The notes beneath the pieces are model-generated. The model was not told the origin of the DNA. It ran no database searches and saw only the letters and a list, made by a program, of their open reading frames with translations. A program made the position numbers and the translations under genes. DNA of 64,000 bases from JANWXD01 sp035575135. Its GTDB lineage: Bacteria; Acidobacteriota; Terriglobia; Bryobacterales; Bryobacteraceae. The DNA lies in NCBI GenBank assembly GCA_035575135.1, contig DATLYE010000078.1:136094-200093 (forward strand). The letters are read 5' to 3'. Every line of letters starts with the position of its first letter. Position 1 is the stretch's first letter. Shown piece after piece: positions 56,879 through 64,000 of this stretch.

Positions 56879-58759
56879 TCATTGAGGCGAGGCGAGATCT
56901 CCCGCGAAACGCCATTGGGAATTGTAGTCCCGGCTCAGTCTCTGGTTTGTCAGCGCGGCCCGGATGAGCTCGATCGGAATCCGGTTCTGGCGGATCACCG
57001 CATCGTGAAACGCGCGCAGCGTCAGCTTGCCCGAGTCCACCAGCTCCCGGCGAAGCGCCTCGAGCTGTAACGCACCCAGCAGATACGCCGCTTGATAGAG
57101 AGGGCTGTAGGCGCCGCCGAAGGACCGCCGCACCTCAGCCGCCGCATTTTCCGGCTCGTGCCCCACACGCTCGATCAGAAAACGGATGCACTCCTCGGGC
57201 GTCATCTTGCCCAGATGAAAGCTCAGCGAAAAGATGATGCGCGCCGCGCGGTGCATCCGCCAGAACAGCGCTCCGACACGGTCTTCCGGCGTCTTGTGAA
57301 ATCGCATGCCGTACAGCAGCATTTCCCAGTAGACCGCCCATCCCTCGCCGTTGAAGGGTGTGCTGCCCAGAAGGGAGCGGTAGCTGCGGTAGCGCGCGTG
57401 CATGAAGCCTTGCAGGTGATGGCCCGGAATGAGTTCATGGAACACCGTGGCGCGGGCGAACGGGACGTTGTTGCCGCGCATGCTCATCAGCTTCTGTTCA
57501 TGAGCCATGGACTGGGTCGGGAAGCTGATGCGAATCACCTCCCCGCCGGTGAAGAACGGATTGACGAGCTGGCGTTCGGGCGGCATCATTTCCATGCGCC
57601 ACGTCTCGCGGGCCAGCGGCGGGACCGTGATCAGCCCGTGGGCATCCAGAAACGCCTCCGCTTCGCGCGCGAGATCCCGGATCAGATCCGGCTGCTTGCC
57701 GGGCTCGACATACATGGTCTTGACGCGTTCGAGAGCTTGCTTCCAGTCCTCGCCGAGCCCCATCTCGCGGCTCGCGCGGCGCAATTCGTCCTCGCACCAG
57801 CTCAGTTGCTTCCAGGCGAGGGTCAGGAGCTCCTCGGGCGTGTAGGGAATCAACTCGAAGCGCAACTCGGCCATCAGAGCGTCACGGCCGATCGGGTCGC
57901 CGATGATGTCTTCGGTTTCCCCTGGCCTCGCCGCAGGGGCGCGGCGGCTTGAAACCGCCGGTCCCGCGGAGCGCGCTTCGCCGGTGCGCGCTTCCGGTGG
58001 CCGGGAGCGCTGGCCTGCCACACGGTCCCACAAGAAATTCACGTACTCTTCGAGCGCCTGATCCGCCTTGCGGTAGGGTTCTTCGGCCCACCAGGTAAAG
58101 AGCGGATCGTAACCCAGGTAGAATCCGGCCCACGCTCGGAGTGCGTCCCGCAAGGCGCCTGTGAATTGCGCCGCCCGCACGGCCAGGACTTGCCGCCGGT
58201 GATCCCGGGCAGAGACTTCCTGGGTTCGCAACCGGTCTTCGAGAGTCCGCCGGAGTTGCCCGACGCTCCGCGTCAGTTCCGCCAGGGTGCTTGCGGCGCG
58301 GGCCGGATCCACCGGCTGCATTCCGCGTCTGGCTTCGGTCAAAGCCAGGATCGTTTCCGCAAAAGGAACCAGGTCGGCAATCTCCTGCCTCCGGCGCTCC
58401 TCGAAGGAGAGCCGGTACAGTTCGCGTTCCAGAAACAGACGCAGCAGAACGTAATCCACCCGGCCGTCTACCGTGAGGGTTTCGAACGGAATCCGCCCGA
58501 GCCTCCCGAGCCAGTCCTCGTAGAACTCCCGCAGGCGCTTGGCGCGCAAAGACGATCCCTCGATGTTGTACGTGCGCAGCAGGCTGCCGCGGTCAGCGGC
58601 CATGCGCTCGATGTAGGCCCGCATTTCGCTGGCAGAGCCGTCCACATCGTCAACCGTGCCGCGCGCGTCGGTGGTGACGGCCGGCGTCTGCGGTGCAGCA
58701 TGCAGCAATGCCGCTGCTGTTGCAAGCGCGGACGCCAGAAACACCTTCCCAAACAACAT
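56879..58759 (-). CDS. DUF885-family exported metallopeptidase-like protein
   Basis: 626 aa from the ATG at 58759 (GGGAGG 4 nt before), with signal peptide MLFGKVFLASALATAAALLH. DUF885 proteins carry a zinc HExxH-type motif, here HELIPGHHLQG, with a nearby Glu in FNGEGWAVYWE and the C-terminal region QAAYLLGALQLEALR. A low-complexity stretch rich in Arg, Ala and Pro (about residues 256-292, DNA near 57900-58010) interrupts the mid-region; it is encoded by a GC-rich palindromic repeat and looks like an in-frame insertion. The frame is open to 58825. Confidence 0.9.
   Translation of the reverse strand: MLFGKVFLASALATAAALLHAAPQTPAVTTDARGTVDDVDGSASEMRAYIERMAADRGSLLRTYNIEGSSLRAKRLREFYEDWLGRLGRIPFETLTVDGRVDYVLLRLFLERELYRLSFEERRRQEIADLVPFAETILALTEARRGMQPVDPARAASTLAELTRSVGQLRRTLEDRLRTQEVSARDHRRQVLAVRAAQFTGALRDALRAWAGFYLGYDPLFTWWAEEPYRKADQALEEYVNFLWDRVAGQRSRPPEARTGEARSAGPAVSSRRAPAARPGETEDIIGDPIGRDALMAELRFELIPYTPEELLTLAWKQLSWCEDELRRASREMGLGEDWKQALERVKTMYVEPGKQPDLIRDLAREAEAFLDAHGLITVPPLARETWRMEMMPPERQLVNPFFTGGEVIRISFPTQSMAHEQKLMSMRGNNVPFARATVFHELIPGHHLQGFMHARYRSYRSLLGSTPFNGEGWAVYWEMLLYGMRFHKTPEDRVGALFWRMHRAARIIFSLSFHLGKMTPEECIRFLIERVGHEPENAAAEVRRSFGGAYSPLYQAAYLLGALQLEALRRELVDSGKLTLRAFHDAVIRQNRIPIELIRAALTNQRLSRDYNSQWRFAGDLASPQ
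57930..57994. repeat. GC-rich palindromic repeat inside the DUF885 gene
   Basis: Contains CGGCGG-CTTGAAA-CCGCCG (57942-57947 with 57955-57960), an overlapping GCCGC/GCGGC pair (57930-57934 with 57941-57945), and a 9-bp direct repeat GCGCGCTTC (57971-57979 and 57986-57994). This form resembles dispersed REP-like elements. It keeps the reading frame. Confidence 0.5.
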
Positions 58760-58892
58760 GGGGCCTCCCGGGCGGTACTCCGCGGGCACAACCCGCGAAG
58801 TAACGGTTTTCGAATAGGCTGGCAAAGCGCGCGGGCCGCTGTCAAGGCAATCGCGGTCCGGCTCGGCAAGGCCCTGCCGAACGGCGCGGGAG

Positions 58893-59624
58893 TTACCGCT
58901 TGCCCGGCACCATGGGGACGAACATGACCGGGATGACGGAGCGGCGCCGGATCGTACCGTCCTTGCCCTTGTCCACGACGATGAGGTCCTGACCGAACAC
59001 GGTTCGGCCTACCGGAGCCACGAGTTTTCCGCCCGGTTTGAGCTGCTCGACGAGCGCCTGCGGCAGCTCGGGCGGGGCGGCCGTCACGATGATGCGGTCG
59101 AAAGGCGCCTCCTCAGGCCAGCCGAGGTAGCCGTCGCCGTGGCGTACCGTGACATTGAGATAGCCCAGTTGCTTGAGGCGCGCCGCCGCCGACCGTGCCA
59201 GCTCCGGGACGATTTCGATCGTGTAGACGTGCTTGACCAGCCGGGCCAGCACCGCCGCCTGGTAGCCCGATCCGGTGCCGATCTCCAGCACTTTGTGATC
59301 CTTGGCCGGTTCCAGCAACTGCGTCATCAACGCCACGATGTACGGCTGGGAGATGGTCTGTCCGTAGCCGATCGGCACCGGATGATCCTCGTAGGCCTGG
59401 CTGCGCAGCGATTCGGGAATGAACAGGTGCCGGGGGACCTCGCGCATCACGCGCAACACGTCCGGGTTGGTGATGTCGCGCGAGGCAATCTGTTCGCGCA
59501 CCATGCGCTCCCTCTGCGCGCGGTAGGGATCCTGGGCGCAGGCAAGCACGGCCGCGGCCAGGACCGCGGGCAGCGGGGCGGGAAAAATGGTGCCATACCA
59601 GGCTGACAGGTTTTTCGGGCGCAT
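58893..59624 (-). CDS. pcm: Protein-L-isoaspartate O-methyltransferase, exported
   Basis: Repairs isoaspartyl residues using S-adenosylmethionine. 243 aa: signal-like N-terminus of about 30 residues (WYGTIFPAPLPAVLAAAVLA), then the PCMT fold with MVREQIASRDI, SQPYIVALMTQLLE, SAM-binding VLEIGTGSGYQAAVLA and GDGYLGWPEEAPFDRIIVTA. Standard Pcm is cytoplasmic; the N-terminal hydrophobic extension suggests periplasmic export, seen in some proteobacterial and acidobacterial relatives. ATG 59624 is placed by TACGAT at 59636-59631, which predicts a leaderless transcript; the frame continues to 59660. Confidence 0.93.
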   Translation of the reverse strand: MRPKNLSAWYGTIFPAPLPAVLAAAVLACAQDPYRAQRERMVREQIASRDITNPDVLRVMREVPRHLFIPESLRSQAYEDHPVPIGYGQTISQPYIVALMTQLLEPAKDHKVLEIGTGSGYQAAVLARLVKHVYTIEIVPELARSAAARLKQLGYLNVTVRHGDGYLGWPEEAPFDRIIVTAAPPELPQALVEQLKPGGKLVAPVGRTVFGQDLIVVDKGKDGTIRRRSVIPVMFVPMVPGKR

Positions 59625-59630
59625 ACCCGA

Positions 59631-59636
59631 ATCGTA
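59631..59636 (-). promoter_or_regulatory. Leaderless-type -10 (TACGAT) for pcm
   Basis: On the minus strand the last T is at 59631; seven positions on is 59624, the A of the ATG. No ribosome site. Confidence 0.55.
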
Positions 59637-59648
59637 AACTTCGTGGCG

Positions 59649-59654
59649 TACAAT
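59649..59654 (+). promoter_or_regulatory. Leaderless-type -10 (TACAAT) for the permease operon
   Basis: Last T at 59654; plus seven is 59661, the G of a GTG codon. The two divergent -10 boxes (this and the pcm one) are only 12 bp apart, so the two genes share a single 36-bp control region. Confidence 0.55.
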
Positions 59655-59660
59655 GTGCAC

Positions 59661-61100
59661 GTGGCGTCGCGCAAAAGCCTCGTGCCGGGTGTCCCCGTGG
59701 AAGCGGGCGCGGGCCTGCTGCGCCAGCTCGGCGTCGTCAGCGCCACGGCGCTGGTCGTCTCCAACATGATCGGCACCGGCATCTTCGCCACTACGGGCTT
59801 TCTTGCCGGCGATCTGGGCGACCCCTTACTCGTGCTCGTCATCTGGGTGGCCGGAGCCCTGTTTGCGCTGGTCGGGGCCTTTTGTTATTCCGAGCTCGGT
59901 GTGAACTTTCCCGCCTCGGGAGGTGAATACGTTTACCTCACGCGGGCCTACGGCCCCACCTGGGGATTCATGACCGGTTGGGTCTCTTTCTTCGCCGGCT
60001 TTTCGGCGCCCATCGCCGCCGCCGCCCTGGCGTTCTCCGATTATGTGGGCCACTTTTTTCCTGCACTCAAACAGGAAAACGCCCCCTATGTCATCGGCTC
60101 GGGAGCCTGGGCGCTTAAGCTGGGCGGAGCTCAACTGGCGGCTTCGGCTCTGATCGCGCTGTTCACTGTGCTCAACTTCTTCGGCGTGCGGCGCGTGGCG
60201 CGGATCCAGAACGTCTTGACTTCGGCCAAGGTGCTGGTGCTCGTGAGTTTTGTCGCCCTCGGCTTCCTGGCGGGGACGGGAAACTGGGACCATTTCACAA
60301 TGCCGGCGGAACGCACCTCGACGACACCGCTGGCGGCCCAGTTCGCTATCAGCCTGTTCTGGATTTATGTCAGCTACAGCGGCTGGAACGCGGCCACCTA
60401 CGTCGCCGAAGAACTACGGAGCCCGGAGCGGACGCTGCCGCTGGCGCTCGCCTGTGGTACGGGGCTGGTGGCGGCCTTGTACCTCGCGCTGAACCTGGTG
60501 TTCATCTACGCCGCCCCGCTCGAGGAAATGAAGGGTGTCATCGCCGTCGGAGCGCTGACGGCGTCGCGGCTGTTCGGCCCCGGCGTGGCCGGCATCTTCA
60601 GCGCCCTGATGGCCCTCTCGCTGGTATCCACGGTGAACGCCATGGTCACCATCGGGCCGCGCGTTTACTACGCGATGGCCAAAAATGGCGCGTTTCTGGC
60701 TGCCGCGGCCAAGGTGGACCCCCGGTGGCACACCCCGGTCCACGCCATCTGGATGCAGGGTCTGTGCGCCATGCTGATGACCCTGACGCCGTTTCCGCAG
60801 CTGGTCATCTACATCGGCTTCACTTTGAACTTCTTCGCGGTACTGGCCGTAGCCTCGCTGTTCGTTCTGCGCAAGCGGCCCGGCTGGCAGCGGCTGCGCG
60901 TCGTGGACTTCGCTTTCCCGCTTCTGCCGGCCCTCTTCATTCTGGTGGGCGGCTGGATGACCTTGTACGGGACGCTGCTCCAGCCCAAGGTTTCGGCAGC
61001 GGCGGCGCTGACCATCAGCCTGGGAGCGCTGGTCTACCACTTCCGGCTGCGTGCGGCCCGCCGGCAGCAAGCCGCAGCGCAGGCCGAACAGGCTTCGTGA
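59661..61100 (+). CDS. APC-family amino acid permease
   Basis: Inner-membrane amino acid/polyamine/organocation transporter with about 12 membrane helices over 479 aa. Typical first-helix motif VVSNMIGTGIFATTGFLAG, then AFCYSELGVNFPASGGEYVYL, and SYSGWNAATYVAEELRSPER. Start GTG 59661 is preferred over 59643 because the -10 sequence TACAAT lies between them. Substrate not predictable. First gene of permease-folD-coaE-htrA. Confidence 0.92.
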   Translation: MASRKSLVPGVPVEAGAGLLRQLGVVSATALVVSNMIGTGIFATTGFLAGDLGDPLLVLVIWVAGALFALVGAFCYSELGVNFPASGGEYVYLTRAYGPTWGFMTGWVSFFAGFSAPIAAAALAFSDYVGHFFPALKQENAPYVIGSGAWALKLGGAQLAASALIALFTVLNFFGVRRVARIQNVLTSAKVLVLVSFVALGFLAGTGNWDHFTMPAERTSTTPLAAQFAISLFWIYVSYSGWNAATYVAEELRSPERTLPLALACGTGLVAALYLALNLVFIYAAPLEEMKGVIAVGALTASRLFGPGVAGIFSALMALSLVSTVNAMVTIGPRVYYAMAKNGAFLAAAAKVDPRWHTPVHAIWMQGLCAMLMTLTPFPQLVIYIGFTLNFFAVLAVASLFVLRKRPGWQRLRVVDFAFPLLPALFILVGGWMTLYGTLLQPKVSAAAALTISLGALVYHFRLRAARRQQAAAQAEQAS

Positions 61101-61122
61101 TCGAGTGGCAGCGGACGGCATC

Positions 61123-62043
61123 ATGGCGCAAATTCTCGACGGCTCCCGGCTCCGGCAGCAAATCTTTGCGGAGCTCAAGCCGCGCATCGAGCGCCTCGCC
61201 GCAAGCTGCCGCCCTCCGGGGCTTGCCGTGATCCTGGCCGGCGACAACCCGGCCTCAGCCATCTACGTGAGGAACAAAGTAAAAGCCTGCGGGGAGCTGG
61301 GCATTCGCAGTGAAACCCACACCCCGCCGGCGGCGGTGACCACGGCCGAGCTCATCGCGCTGGTCGAGTCTCTGAACCGGCGCGAGGAGATTGACGGAAT
61401 CCTCGTACAGATGCCTCTGCCTTCCCAGGTGGATCCCCGGGCCGTGCTGTTGGCCGTGGACCCCGAAAAAGACGTGGACGGGTTTCATCCGCTCAATGTG
61501 GGCCGCCTGGCTACCGGCCGCCCGGGATTGCGGCCCTGCACTCCCTCGGGAATCCTGGAGATTTTGAAGCGGAACGCGATTCCCATTGCAGGCCGCGAAG
61601 CCGTGGTTGTGGGGCGCAGTGACATCGTCGGCAAGCCTGTGGCTCTCATGCTCCTCCACGAGCACGCGACGGTGACGATCTGCCACTCAAAAACGCGGAA
61701 TCTGGCCGAAGTGTGCCGGCGCGCCGATATCCTCGTGGCGGCGATGGGCCGGCCCGCCGCCATCACCGCCGACGGCATCAAGCCCGGCGCCACTGTCATT
61801 GATGTGGGCATCAACCGCGTTCAGGACCGCAATCTCCTGGCGGCGATCTTCCGCAACGACCCGGCGAAGTTGGAGGAGTTCGACCGCAAAGGGAGCGTTC
61901 TGGTCGGGGATGTCAACCCCTTGGATGCCGCCGAACGAGCCGGCGCCTACACGCCCGTGCCAGGCGGCGTCGGGCCCATGACGATTGCCATGTTGATGGC
62001 CAACACCGTGGAGGCGGCTGAGCGGAGACTCCGCGGATGCTGA
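61123..62043 (+). CDS. folD: Bifunctional methylenetetrahydrofolate dehydrogenase/cyclohydrolase
   Basis: Interconverts methylene-, methenyl- and 10-formyl-THF. 306 aa with FolD landmarks: YVRNKVKACGELGI, EIDGILVQMPLPSQVD, DPEKDVDGFHPLNVG, PCTPSGILEILKR, VVGRSDIVGKPVALML, TVTICHSKT, and TPVPGGVGPMTIAMLMANT. The C-terminal third has an extra NDPAKLEEFDRKGSV stretch before GDVNP. The frame is open upstream into the permease 3' end, but homology starts at ATG 61123. Consumes the methenyl-THF that FtcD yields. The end overlaps coaE by 7 nt. Confidence 0.97.
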   Translation: MAQILDGSRLRQQIFAELKPRIERLAASCRPPGLAVILAGDNPASAIYVRNKVKACGELGIRSETHTPPAAVTTAELIALVESLNRREEIDGILVQMPLPSQVDPRAVLLAVDPEKDVDGFHPLNVGRLATGRPGLRPCTPSGILEILKRNAIPIAGREAVVVGRSDIVGKPVALMLLHEHATVTICHSKTRNLAEVCRRADILVAAMGRPAAITADGIKPGATVIDVGINRVQDRNLLAAIFRNDPAKLEEFDRKGSVLVGDVNPLDAAERAGAYTPVPGGVGPMTIAMLMANTVEAAERRLRGC

Positions 62044-62642
62044 AAGTGGGCCTGACCGGAGGGCTCGCGACGGGAAAGACCTTCGTCGGCGAAGCGCTGC
62101 GAGATTTGGGCTGCTACCTCCTTCAAGCGGACCGGATCGGCCACGAGGTCCTCTTGCCGGGCGGAGAAGCCTATGAGGGCGTCCTCCGGGAATTCGGACC
62201 GGCTGTTCTGCAACCCGACGGGACGGTGGACCGGCGGCGGCTGGCGTCCTTGGTCTTCGGCGATCCCGAGCGGCTAGAAGTCCTGACCCGGCTGGTGCAC
62301 CCGCCGGTGTTGCGCAGGATCGAAGCAGAAGAGCGCCGCATTGCCGCGCAGGATCCCCGGGCCATCGTCGTGGTGGAAGCCGCGGTGTTGATCGAAGCCG
62401 GCGTGCACCGCCGCTTCGACAAGCTCATCGTGGCGGTCTGTAGTGAGGAGCAGCAGGTGGCCAGGGCCGTGGCGCGGGGCGACGGAACGCGCGAGGAAGT
62501 GCTCGCGCGCCTCCGCCGCCAAATGCCGCTTGAAGAAAAACGAAAGCTCGCCGATTACGTCATAGACACTTCGGGGAACAAGGAGGAAACCCTGCGGCAG
62601 GTGCGGGCCGTATATGATCAACTCAGGAGCCTGCAGCCGTGA
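62037..62642 (+). CDS. coaE: Dephospho-CoA kinase
   Basis: Last step of coenzyme A synthesis. 201 aa. P-loop GGLATGKT at residues 8-15, DRIGHEVLLPGGEAY, lid-type region GDGTREEVLARLRRQMP, and the C-terminal DYVIDTSGNKEETLRQV. ATG 62037 overlaps folD by 7 nt; the stop overlaps the protease GTG by 4 nt. Confidence 0.96.
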   Translation: MLKVGLTGGLATGKTFVGEALRDLGCYLLQADRIGHEVLLPGGEAYEGVLREFGPAVLQPDGTVDRRRLASLVFGDPERLEVLTRLVHPPVLRRIEAEERRIAAQDPRAIVVVEAAVLIEAGVHRRFDKLIVAVCSEEQQVARAVARGDGTREEVLARLRRQMPLEEKRKLADYVIDTSGNKEETLRQVRAVYDQLRSLQP

Positions 62643-63784
62643 AACTGCGAACCTGGGTGCTGGCCGCCGCTCTGGTGGCCGGCTTTGTCTATCTGACTTC
62701 GGTCAAACGGTGGAATCCGCCCTCCGTCGCCGAGCCGGTTACGCGCATCGGGCGCCTTTGGAGTGAACCGGACCGGGCGCGCGGCGCCGGGCTTAGCGCC
62801 GACGAGCTCAACAACATCGAGATCTACAAGACCGCCAGCCAAGCGACGGTGAACATCACTACGGTCGTGCTGCAGCAGGACTGGTTCCTGCGCCTCATCC
62901 CCGTGGAGGGTTCCGGCTCCGGGTTCCTGATCGATCCCTCCGGGCTGCTTCTGACGAACTACCACGTGGTGGGAAGGCGGCCCCAGCGCGTCTCGGTGAC
63001 CCTGGCCGACCGCTCCACCTACGACGCGCAGGTGATCTACCGGGATCCCGCCAACGACCTGGCGCTGCTGCGCATCAACGCCCGCAAGAAATTGCCGTTT
63101 CTGCGATTGGGGGATTCCGACCACTTACAGGTGGGCCAGAAGGTGCTGGCCATCGGAAACCCCTTCGGCCTGGCCGGCACCCTCACCACGGGCGTCATCA
63201 GCGCCCTGAACCGTTCGATCGAGAGTGAGGGCGGGACGCTCGAAGACATGATCCAGACCGATGCGGCGATCAACCGCGGCAACAGCGGCGGGCCGTTGCT
63301 CGATTCGCAGGGGAACGTGATCGGCATCAACACGGCCATCGTGGGGCAAGCCAACATCGGCATCGGATTCGCCCTGCCGATCAACCGCGCCAAGGAGATG
63401 CTCGAAGAGTACCGGGCGCGGGGCCGCTATGCCCGCCCGTATTTGGGCGTGCGCACTCTGTACGTCTCCGGAGAACTGGCCGAGGCGTTGGACTTGCCCG
63501 GCGAAGGGGGCGCGCTCATCGTGAGCGTGGAGCCCGGCTCGGCCGCGGCGGAGGCGGGACTGCGCGGGGCGCGCACGAGCGTCATCGTCGGCCGGTATGA
63601 GATCCCGGTGGGCGGCGATTTGATCATGGCCGTGGATGGAAGGCCGATAGACAGTCAGAATGCTCTGAGCCGGGCGCTGGCGCGCAAGCGCCCCGGCGAC
63701 ACCGCCGAATTGACGGTTTACCGCAACGGCCGGACGATCAAAGTCCGCGTACGTCTCGGTGAGGCACCCGCCGAGCGCGGGTAG
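62639..63784 (+). CDS. HtrA/DegP-family serine protease with PDZ domain
   Basis: 381 aa. N-terminal membrane anchor/signal (WVLAAALVAGFVYLTSV, residues 6-22). Trypsin-like domain with catalytic triad H109 (NYHVV), D140 (DPANDLALLR) and S216 (GNSGGPLL). A single C-terminal PDZ domain (about 270-375; PYLGVRTLYVSGELAEALDL, VVGRY-type loop, VDGRPIDSQNALSRAL). Periplasmic quality control; one PDZ makes it DegS/HhoA-like rather than DegP. GTG start overlaps the coaE stop (GTGA). Confidence 0.95.
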   Translation: MKLRTWVLAAALVAGFVYLTSVKRWNPPSVAEPVTRIGRLWSEPDRARGAGLSADELNNIEIYKTASQATVNITTVVLQQDWFLRLIPVEGSGSGFLIDPSGLLLTNYHVVGRRPQRVSVTLADRSTYDAQVIYRDPANDLALLRINARKKLPFLRLGDSDHLQVGQKVLAIGNPFGLAGTLTTGVISALNRSIESEGGTLEDMIQTDAAINRGNSGGPLLDSQGNVIGINTAIVGQANIGIGFALPINRAKEMLEEYRARGRYARPYLGVRTLYVSGELAEALDLPGEGGALIVSVEPGSAAAEAGLRGARTSVIVGRYEIPVGGDLIMAVDGRPIDSQNALSRALARKRPGDTAELTVYRNGRTIKVRVRLGEAPAERG

Positions 63785-63852
63785 AGCTAAAGGGGACTTC
63801 CACAAGGCGCAGGGCGTGGATCGCGCCCGACAGAAGCGGACACCTCCTTCGC

Positions 63853-64000
63853 TCAGCCCCCTTTCGGCGTCACCAGCAGCGGATGCCCCAGCGTGTCCCC
63901 GTTGGCCTGAAAACCGTTGCCGTCCACATCCACGAAGATCGGATTCGTGTACGCGATGGGATGCATGTTGCCATAGGGGTTCCGCCCCCACAGCTTCTTG
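63853..64000 (-). CDS. CehA/McbA-family metallohydrolase-like protein, C-terminal fragment (5' end outside window)
   Basis: The last 48 codons of a minus-strand gene reach the window edge, ending at the TGA at 63855-63853. The sequence includes GRNPYGNMHPIAYTNPIFVD followed by VDGNGFQANG, which resembles the C-terminal block of CehA/McbA-type (PHP-like) metallohydrolases. Too short for a firm assignment. The 68-nt gap between this and the convergent htrA gene has only a weak GGGCG/CGCCC hairpin (near 63818-63835). Confidence 0.6.
   Translation of the reverse strand, partial: KKLWGRNPYGNMHPIAYTNPIFVDVDGNGFQANGDTLGHPLLVTPKGG

Overview
The window looks like high-GC chromosomal DNA from an Acidobacteriota bacterium, most likely of the Solibacter/Bryobacter (Bryobacterales) type. 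The reasons are two large TonB-dependent receptors with N-terminal carboxypeptidase-regulatory-like domains, three CRTAC1-type FG-GAP/ASPIC-UnbV proteins, a giant TPR protein, several twin-arginine or Sec exported carbohydrate-modifying enzymes (Gfo/Idh/MocA, TIM-barrel isomerase, ThuA), and an LPS outer membrane implied by lpxC. This taxonomic call is an inference from gene content. I see no rRNA, tRNA, CRISPR array, phage, insertion sequence or origin.

Layout. 1-5030: 3' part of secA, a membrane-anchored DUF6599-like protein, a likely structured small RNA or leader RNA, and RNase J. 5041-6657 (minus): exported ThuA-domain protein and a small HExxH peptidase. 6703-12421 (plus): histidine degradation hutU-hutI-ftcD (urocanate to glutamate with the formimino group passed to folate), followed directly by lipA. 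12410-17683 (minus): envelope operon lpxC, CDP-alcohol phosphatidyltransferase, PH-like membrane protein, YdcF-like protein, ABC exporter and an exported TIM-barrel isomerase. 17842-20412: polA with a dead proofreading domain. 20346-24555 (minus): oxidative pentose-phosphate operon zwf-opcA-pgl plus a CapA-like phosphoesterase. 24609-26811: anaerobic sulfatase-maturase-like radical SAM enzyme and a GH113-like protein. 26816-46679: a carbohydrate-uptake island with three CRTAC1-like proteins, two GH51 arabinofuranosidases around a TonB-dependent receptor, a 1213-residue TPR protein, and a second receptor. 46926-53962: an exported oxidoreductase; a tightly overlapping five-gene operon (HAD phosphatase, deoxyhypusine-synthase-like protein, HldE-type PfkB kinase, ROK kinase, GmhA-type SIS isomerase); and a convergent zinc dehydrogenase with a zinc-ribbon protein. 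54217-59624 (minus): alpha-glucan phosphorylase, DUF885 peptidase, exported isoaspartyl methyltransferase. 59661-63784 (plus): amino-acid permease, folD, coaE, HtrA protease. The window ends inside a minus-strand CehA/McbA-like gene.

How the genes work together. Hut, FtcD and FolD link histidine catabolism to folate one-carbon metabolism. GlgP, Zwf, OpcA and Pgl carry glycogen-derived glucose phosphate into NADPH production, and zwf and glgP share an identical 12-bp upstream element. The GH51/receptor island looks like an arabinan or arabinoxylan utilisation locus without SusD.

The three most interesting signals are: (i) repeated leaderless promoters in which a -10 box sits so that transcription should begin on, or a few bases before, the start codon (hutU, the radical SAM gene, pcm and the permease fit exactly); (ii) the five-gene heptose-like sugar-phosphate operon, which contains a deoxyhypusine-synthase-like protein and lacks a nucleotidyltransferase; (iii) a promoter-driven, four-hairpin RNA candidate upstream of RNase J.
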